From Sabethes cyaneus (Eukaryota; Arthropoda; Insecta; Diptera; Culicidae): a stretch of 64,000 bases of DNA. The notes under the pieces were generated by a model. It searched no databases. It saw only the letters and a list, made by a program, of their open reading frames with translations, and was not told the DNA's origin. Positions 58,380 to 64,000 of the stretch are shown piece by piece (position 1 is the stretch's first letter; the number at the start of each line of letters is the position of its first letter). Location of the stretch: the NCBI RefSeq assembly GCF_943734655.1, contig NC_071353.1, positions 143,071,907 to 143,135,906 on the forward strand, read 5' to 3'. Position numbers and translations under genes: made by a program.

Positions 58380-58550
58380 GATCTTCGGCTATTTGCATTT
58401 CGGTTACTTGTTATTCGGTCATTTGGTACCAGCCCGGTGAGTCGATGCGAGGGTTAGGGAAAACTAAGCGTCGGCAGATCTAGGAAAGCGACTAAACCTA
58501 GGCACTTCCGACGACGGGTCACCAGCAACACTCGCGGCTTGCGGCCGTAA
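58380..58550 (-). mobile_element. Helitron internal fragment (variant sub-type)
   Basis: In inverse it reads GCCGCGAGTGTTGCTGGTG, CCTAGGTTTAG and CCTAGATCTGCC, then words such as AAATGACCGAAT. This is the order seen in Helitron copy 3 at about 23,940-24,120. Neither Helitron terminus is present. Confidence 0.75.
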
Positions 58551-58554
58551 AATG

Positions 58555-58794
58555 TTTTTCTTCCAAATGATTCCTTATGTTTATAAGAATGTTTTTATGG
58601 CAAACGGCGGTATGCTTAACTATATAATGCCAAATGAATTTGTGTTAAATGGATGGCCCGAGGTCTCATTGTATTGTAACGGAGCGATGATTGCCTCCAG
58701 TGAGTATTGCTAGGATGGCGAAGTTTTGTAAATTATGCCTACCGTCCATTATGCCTATCGTCGATTAGGCCTAATGTCCGTATGCCTAACGTCG
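58555..58794. repeat. TATGCC-word stretch including four ~16 bp units
   Basis: ATTATGCCTACCGTCC-type units occur four times in a row at about 58,733-58,795. Looser TATGCTTAA and ATGCCAAATG words lie before them. Confidence 0.6.
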
Positions 58795-59015
58795 CGCACT
58801 CAAATTTCAAGGCGAAACTCGAGCCAAATTTCAAATACAATTTGAAAGTAAATTCCAAGTCCATTTTAATATCCTATTTTAAACCCAATTCCAAGTCGAA
58901 TTTGATTTCAATTTCAAATCCGATTTCAAGTCTAATTTTGAATCAAATTTCTAGCCTAATTTTGGTCCAATATAATGTCCCTATTTTGGTCCAAATTCAA
59001 GTCCAATTTTATTTT
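58795..59015. repeat. Satellite B island
   Basis: AATTTCAAGTCC-type 12-mers. Confidence 0.8.
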
Positions 59016-59461
59016 AGTTAGCAGAACATAAGTTGGACCATACAGTTATTTGATGCTAATTAATGCATGCTTCTAACGACGAATTTAATGCTCCATTGTT
59101 TCATTCAGCTTAAGATAAAGTTAGCAGTACAAAGTCTGGAAATGGTACTTGCGGTGCAGATAGAGCTACCAAAGAATGATAATAATTTAATGCTCATTTA
59201 ATGCTCTAGGAAAAACATAGTTTCGGTAACTTAGATGGCCGTTTTCCATGAAAAATTGAAAGAAAAAGAAAATGTACTGCCAGCTTAATATTAAGCTAGT
59301 TCAAATTAAGTACAAGTTTTATATCCGATAAAAGACAATTTTAATCAAATTTAAGGCCAATTCCAAGTAGAATATATGGTATGTTGCTGCTTCGTCGTAA
59401 TTGCCTATTCCCGTCCTATCCAACACAAATTATTAAAAATATCAGTGATTTTTATGACACA
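59016..59461. other. AT-rich unique stretch with a short satellite B remnant
   Basis: A small remnant of the 12-mer occurs near 59,330-59,370; otherwise nothing was recognised. Confidence 0.4.
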
Positions 59462-61228
59462 CTAGCTGACCCGACAAACTTCGTATTGCCACAAATTAAC
59501 CTATGTTGTACATAAAGCATGAATCTCGGATGATCTTTGTCACAATCTCGAGTTTTGCAAGCCCCCCAGTGGGCGGCGCTTCCGACGGCGGATCACCGGC
59601 AATACTCGCGACCGTCTCGTCCTGAATGATCTAGTGTTACTATAGATAGTTTTTTTGGTCTTGTTATTGACTAATGTTTTATGGAAGAGTCTCGAATTTC
59701 TCGAGTTCCATTAGTTTTTGAGTTTCGCAAAAATTTCTGTTTTATTTGTATGAGAGTCCATATCCCCCTACCACAGGGGTGAGAGGTCTCTAACTATCGT
59801 AAAATAAATTCAAGACTCCAAAATCTCCCACCTGCCAAATTTGGTTCCATTTGCTTGATTAGTTCTCAAGTTATAAGGAAATTTGAATTTCATTTGTATG
59901 GGAGCCCCCCTCTTAAAAGGGGAAGGGGTCGTAATTCACCATAGAAAAAATTTCTGCCATCTAAAACTCCCACATGCTAAATTTGGTTCCATTTGATTGA
60001 TTAGCTCTCGAGATAAGAGGAAATTTGTATTTTGTTTGTATGAGAGCCCCCCCTCTTAAAAAGGTAAGAAGTCCTAATTCATATAGAAAAAATGGTTGCC
60101 TCCAAAAACACCCACATGCCAAATTTGGTTCTATTTGCTTGATTAGTTCTCGAGTTATGAGGAAATTTGTATTTCGTTTGTATAGGAGCCCCCCCTCTTA
60201 AAGTTGGGAGGGGTCCTAATTCACCATAGAAAATATTCTTGCCCTCGAAAACTTTCACATGCCAAATTTGGTTCCATTTGCTTGATTAGCTCTCGAGTTA
60301 TGAGGAAATTTGTATTTCATTTGTATAGGAGCCCCCCCTCCTAAAGTGAGGAAGGGTCCCATTTCATCATAGAAAAAATGTTTGTCCCCAAAAACACCCA
60401 CGTACCAAATTTTGTTCCATTTGCTTGATTGGTTCTCGAATTATGAGGAAATTTGTATTTCATTTGTAAAGGAGCCCCCCCTCTTAAAGTGGGGAGGGGT
60501 CCTTATTCACCATATAAAATATTCTTGCCCTCGAAAACTTTCACATGCCAAATTTGGTTCCATTTGCTTGATTAATTCTCGAGTTATGAGGAAATTTGCA
60601 TTTCATTTGTATAGGAGCCCCCCTTCCTAAAGTGGGGAAGGGTCCCAATTCATCATAGAAAAAATTTTTGTCTCCAAAAACACCCACATGCCAAATTTGG
60701 TTCCATTTGCTTAATTACTTCTCGAGTTATGCGGAAAATTGTGTTTCTTTGGTACAGGAGCCCCCCCTCTTAAAGTGGGGAGGGGTCCTAATTTACTATA
60801 GAAAATATTCTTGCCCTCGAAAATCTTCACATGCCAAATTTGGTTCCATTTGCTTGATTAGTTCTCGAGTTATGAGGAAATTTGTATGGAAGCCCCCCCT
60901 TTTAAAGAAGAGAGGAGTTAGAATTCCCCTTATAAAGAGGGGAGGGGTCTCAATTTACCATAGAATAAATTCTTGTCACCGAAAACACCCACATGCCAAA
61001 TTTTGTTCTATTAGCTTGATTAGTTGTCGAGTTATGCAGAAATTTGTGTTTCATTTGTATGGGAGCCCCCCCTCTTAGTGGGGGGAGGGGTTTCTAACCA
61101 TCACTAAAACCTTTCCTGGCCCCAAAAAACCTCTACATGCATATTTTCATGCCGATTGGTTCAGTAGTTTTCGATTCTATAAGGAACATACGGACAGACA
61201 GACAGAAATCCTTCTTTATAGGTATAGA
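59462..61228 (-). mobile_element. Non-autonomous Helitron, copy 4
   Basis: Reading the minus strand, it starts TCTATACCTATAAAG at 61,228 and ends with the GGCAA/TTGTC hairpin and CTAG at 59,462, with T/A flanks at 61,229 and 59,461 that fit an AT target. It holds about ten ~145 bp units and only a short CTGT tract. Unit order near the 5' end resembles copy 1, so the two are probably closest relatives. Confidence 0.9.
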
Positions 61229-61789
61229 TAATGCAAAATTAGTTATTTTAGTTTGTTGACTATCATACGCAATCAATCAAAGTGAGCTAAGATCTATTTG
61301 AATGCTTTTTATCATTAAAGAAGTCCTAGCAGCCAAATTTCCTATGTTTTTTCGTGCGACGAAGAAGAAAATGTCGACTAATCGTTTCAATTTCCGTCAT
61401 TCATAAAATGAAAATAACCCACGGAACGCATTGTCGTTACTCTGCAGCCAGGAAAACTTGCATTACCTCCAGAAATTTTGCAGAATAATATTTGTCATGC
61501 CGTCCTACACAAATACATGCGCGCTAGCTTCGTAAACATTATGTGATTTTTAGTTCGGACGATGAAAAATTTTGATAGACGGATTTCAAAACGGTACGAC
61601 GAATTTATGATATAAAGTCAGTTGTGTAATTTCTATAAAATGCTTTAATAATCGATTTTTAGTGAATTCTAAGGGCACGGACCGGAAGGTAAGTGTGTTT
61701 GAGTCAATTCAGCAGCAGAACTTTTGGAGTATTTTTTAAATCCAGCTAAGAAATGATGAAAATTAGAGTGGCTTTCCTTACTACGACGG
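61229..61789. other. Unique DNA, nothing recognised
   Basis: No domain-bearing frame or repeat partner was found. Confidence 0.45.
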
Positions 61790-62110
61790 GAATTAGAAAT
61801 GAACCCTAATTCCACTCTCATTTCCGCTTTCAAGTCAAATTCAATTTTAATTTCAAGTTTGATTTCAAGCACAAGTTTAGGTCGGATTTCAAGCTCAATT
61901 TAAGTTCAACATTTAGTTCAATTACATATCCAATTTGAAGACCTATTTCTAGTTCAATTCAATTTCAATTTATGTTAGATTTAAGGTCCAATTTCAAAAG
62001 CAGTTTGAAGTCCAATTTTCGAATAAAACGCTAAGTTCAAGTTCAAGTCCGAATTTGAATTTAAATGCAAATCCAAATTCAAGTTTAGTCTAAAGTTCAA
62101 TTTTAAGTTT
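61790..62110. repeat. Satellite B island
   Basis: Words near TTCAAGTCCAATTT at a 12-base period, more diverged than the main island. Confidence 0.75.
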
Positions 62111-64000
62111 AAGGTTTACGGGTTGCCCCAGACTGAGGGGAGGAACACTTCCCGTCTTCGCTATAAAATTTACTATAAAATTGTTTTCATGGTGGAACTC
62201 GGAAGTTTGAAGTTTTCAACCTAATCGGCCAGAGTGTTGCGAGAAGTAAATTAAATGCTTAAAAAAATATCCGTCATCATAAGATTACTCTATGTCTTTT
62301 AGACCAAAAAAGGCTTTTGAAAAGTTCAGTGGTCACAATTATCTTAATCTTCCTAATTATTTTCCCCTTCTCTCTCGTTAGAAAACAAAGAAATCAAACA
62401 AACTCCATATAATTTTGGTAAAATAGCTTTTGTCGAGTGTTTTTCTATTTGGATGAATAGCAAAAATGGTACTGCAATTCGTTCATCATCCATTCGAATA
62501 ATCCGAATGACGGCCCAACAGATTATTTTCACATAACCTCAACCTGTACCAGTCAGTGGTGCTTGCCTTTTCGCGATTCAAGCTGGATGGAAATCAAACA
62601 AACTGTCGAACAAACATCAAACCAGAGCTACAACAGCGCTAGCCTTCAGCCGGGGAATCAGCTTAATCCCGACTTTACGCAGAAATTGTCAACATCAGCG
62701 CCGGGAAATGTTGTGGAAATATATGAAAATAATATCCCAACCCGTACCTACTACTGCACGACACCGCACCGCACCGCACCGCTCGCCCGTCAGATTCGTC
62801 GCAAATTCGAAATGAGACTTTAATTTGAATTAAAAGCTTAATTTGCTAAAACACTCGCTCGTTTCACATCCATTTCCTCGGTTTCCTCAGCTCACCCACG
62901 CCACACGGCTGGCCTCACCGGGTTGTGTCGTTCGCCGTGGTATCATGGACGTCTGCCCTTCTGAGGTGGAAAAAAAAATCCGTACACACAGTCGAGAAAA
63001 ATAAATACCCTGTAAGCAAGGAAGCAAGCAGGCAGGCAAACTGTAAAAATCTATGCTGTAGTTTATTCGAAAAACTTTTTAATGATATGCTTCTGCTTCT
63101 GGTGCAACGAACCGCTTCGTTCCCAGCCCCCGGGCCGTGGTGGGAAGATGAGGAAAACGGCTCCGCCAGCGGCGGGAAGTTACGTTTTTGCCACTAGTTT
63201 TTCACCCTTGGTTCAGTTAACATCATCTACTGAAAGTAAGAATTTTTGCCGAACCTACTGAACTCACAGTAGTGTAAAACGGAGCTGTATGGATGGAGTA
63301 AGTTGAAGTTTAACAGCAGTAACTGGGACCGGGACCCAGGACCAGATGGCCAGGAGCTTTTTAATGCTGAAAAATCACCGTTTGATTTGCCTTGTTTCGG
63401 CAGAAATCTTAAAATTTCCAATGAAGTATTGAAACTGCTATTTTGGCAGCACTGCCGCTTCGCGTCAACATCGGTCGATGTAGGACTTTCTCAACCGGAA
63501 TCGGTCCAACGGAGGATTTCTGTTCTGGCCCCCAGGGAAGTTCGCACCGATGAAATGGTGGAAAAAAAAATCCATCGCGCAGAAAGGTGCAACAAAAAGC
63601 AAAACTTCTGCAACAACTTTCGCCCCGGTTAGTTCCGCGTGCTGCCTCTGCCTAGCGGGCCAATTAACGGAAGTGGATTTAAGCGTGCGACTTTTGACGA
63701 GCTTTGACGGCAGTTGCAGCCAATTATTTCGGTTCACCTTCCCGTGAGCTCGTTCCGACTCAAAAAGCCGGGCCTGGTCGGTGTCTGGTACGGGGTGGTA
63801 CACCACGGTGGTTGGTCCGATTTGTAACGCGTCGGTTGTCCTGCAGGTTGAGCACACTTTTAAACTTACCCGGAAAAGTAGCTGCTTTCGGGTGGGTGAA
63901 TACTGCCGACAACATAGTGAAATTCATAGTTGCACTTGAATATATCCGAGAACTTAAATCTAAGAAAAAATTACTTTAATTGGACATCTGTAACCAAGTA
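62111..64000. other. Unique DNA, no supported gene
   Basis: A (CCGCA)n-like tract lies at about 62,764-62,780. Short frames are present on both strands, none with a domain, signal or consistent neighbours. Confidence 0.5.

Noticed and set aside
63465..63857. Minus-strand 130-residue frame
   Set aside because: No domain, overlapping open frames on the other strand, and no repeat or gene context.

Overview
The window reads as non-coding, transposon-dense DNA from an insect nuclear genome, most likely a dipteran and plausibly a mosquito. No host gene, rRNA, tRNA, CRISPR array or prokaryotic operon could be supported. The assignment rests on the mix of elements (Helitrons, Jockey-like, RTE-like and R4-like non-LTR retrotransposons, a BEL/Pao gag, a Tc1/mariner-type transposase of the D37E kind, a piggyBac-like MITE) and on very degenerate AT-rich 12-13 bp satellite islands. 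It is inference; no species was identified.

Layout. 1-4,000: satellite A (12-mer near AAAATCTGGTCC), interrupted by a 5'-truncated Jockey-like RT copy. 4,000-9,480: an RTE-like 3' fragment holding a 191 bp MITE, then a longer decayed Jockey-like copy (zinc-knuckle ORF1, endonuclease/RT ORF2) between inverted flanks, then a dispersed repeat called family G here. 9,480-15,190: mostly unique DNA with a ~930 bp element bounded by 17 bp inverted ends and one weak exon-like stretch. 15,190-24,464: a nested block in which a family G repeat is split by a minus-strand Jockey-like element, whose tail is in turn split by a Helitron; two more Helitrons and a partial third follow. 24,465-27,540: unique DNA. 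27,540-34,300: RTE-like fragment, polypyrimidine satellite D, piggyBac-like MITE, satellite A again, the purine-strand copy of satellite D and a perfect 51 bp inverted repeat. 34,400-36,500: an R4-like element (minus). 36,600-49,950: unique DNA with a SINE-like repeat, a 7-mer satellite, a BEL/Pao gag remnant, a family G copy, a D37E-type transposase remnant, two copies of a small MITE and two copies of a second possible Helitron family. 49,960-59,400: satellite B (12-mer near AATTTCAAGTCC) and satellite C (13-mer near GAGCAGTTGAGTC), two family G copies, RT fragments and a (CCCTAG)n tract. 59,462-61,228: a minus-strand Helitron. 61,230-64,000: satellite B and unique DNA.

Nothing acts together as a pathway. 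The readable story is insertion history: old satellites are targets for retrotransposons, and those are targets for MITEs and Helitrons. Every protein-coding remnant carries stops, frameshifts or deletions. The Jockey-like copy at 17,562-20,304 is the best preserved, keeping one frame over about 2.7 kb with three in-frame stops. The most unusual features are the several unrelated-looking but similarly built satellite families and the nested and tandem Helitron block. No new biological system with convincing coding capacity was found.
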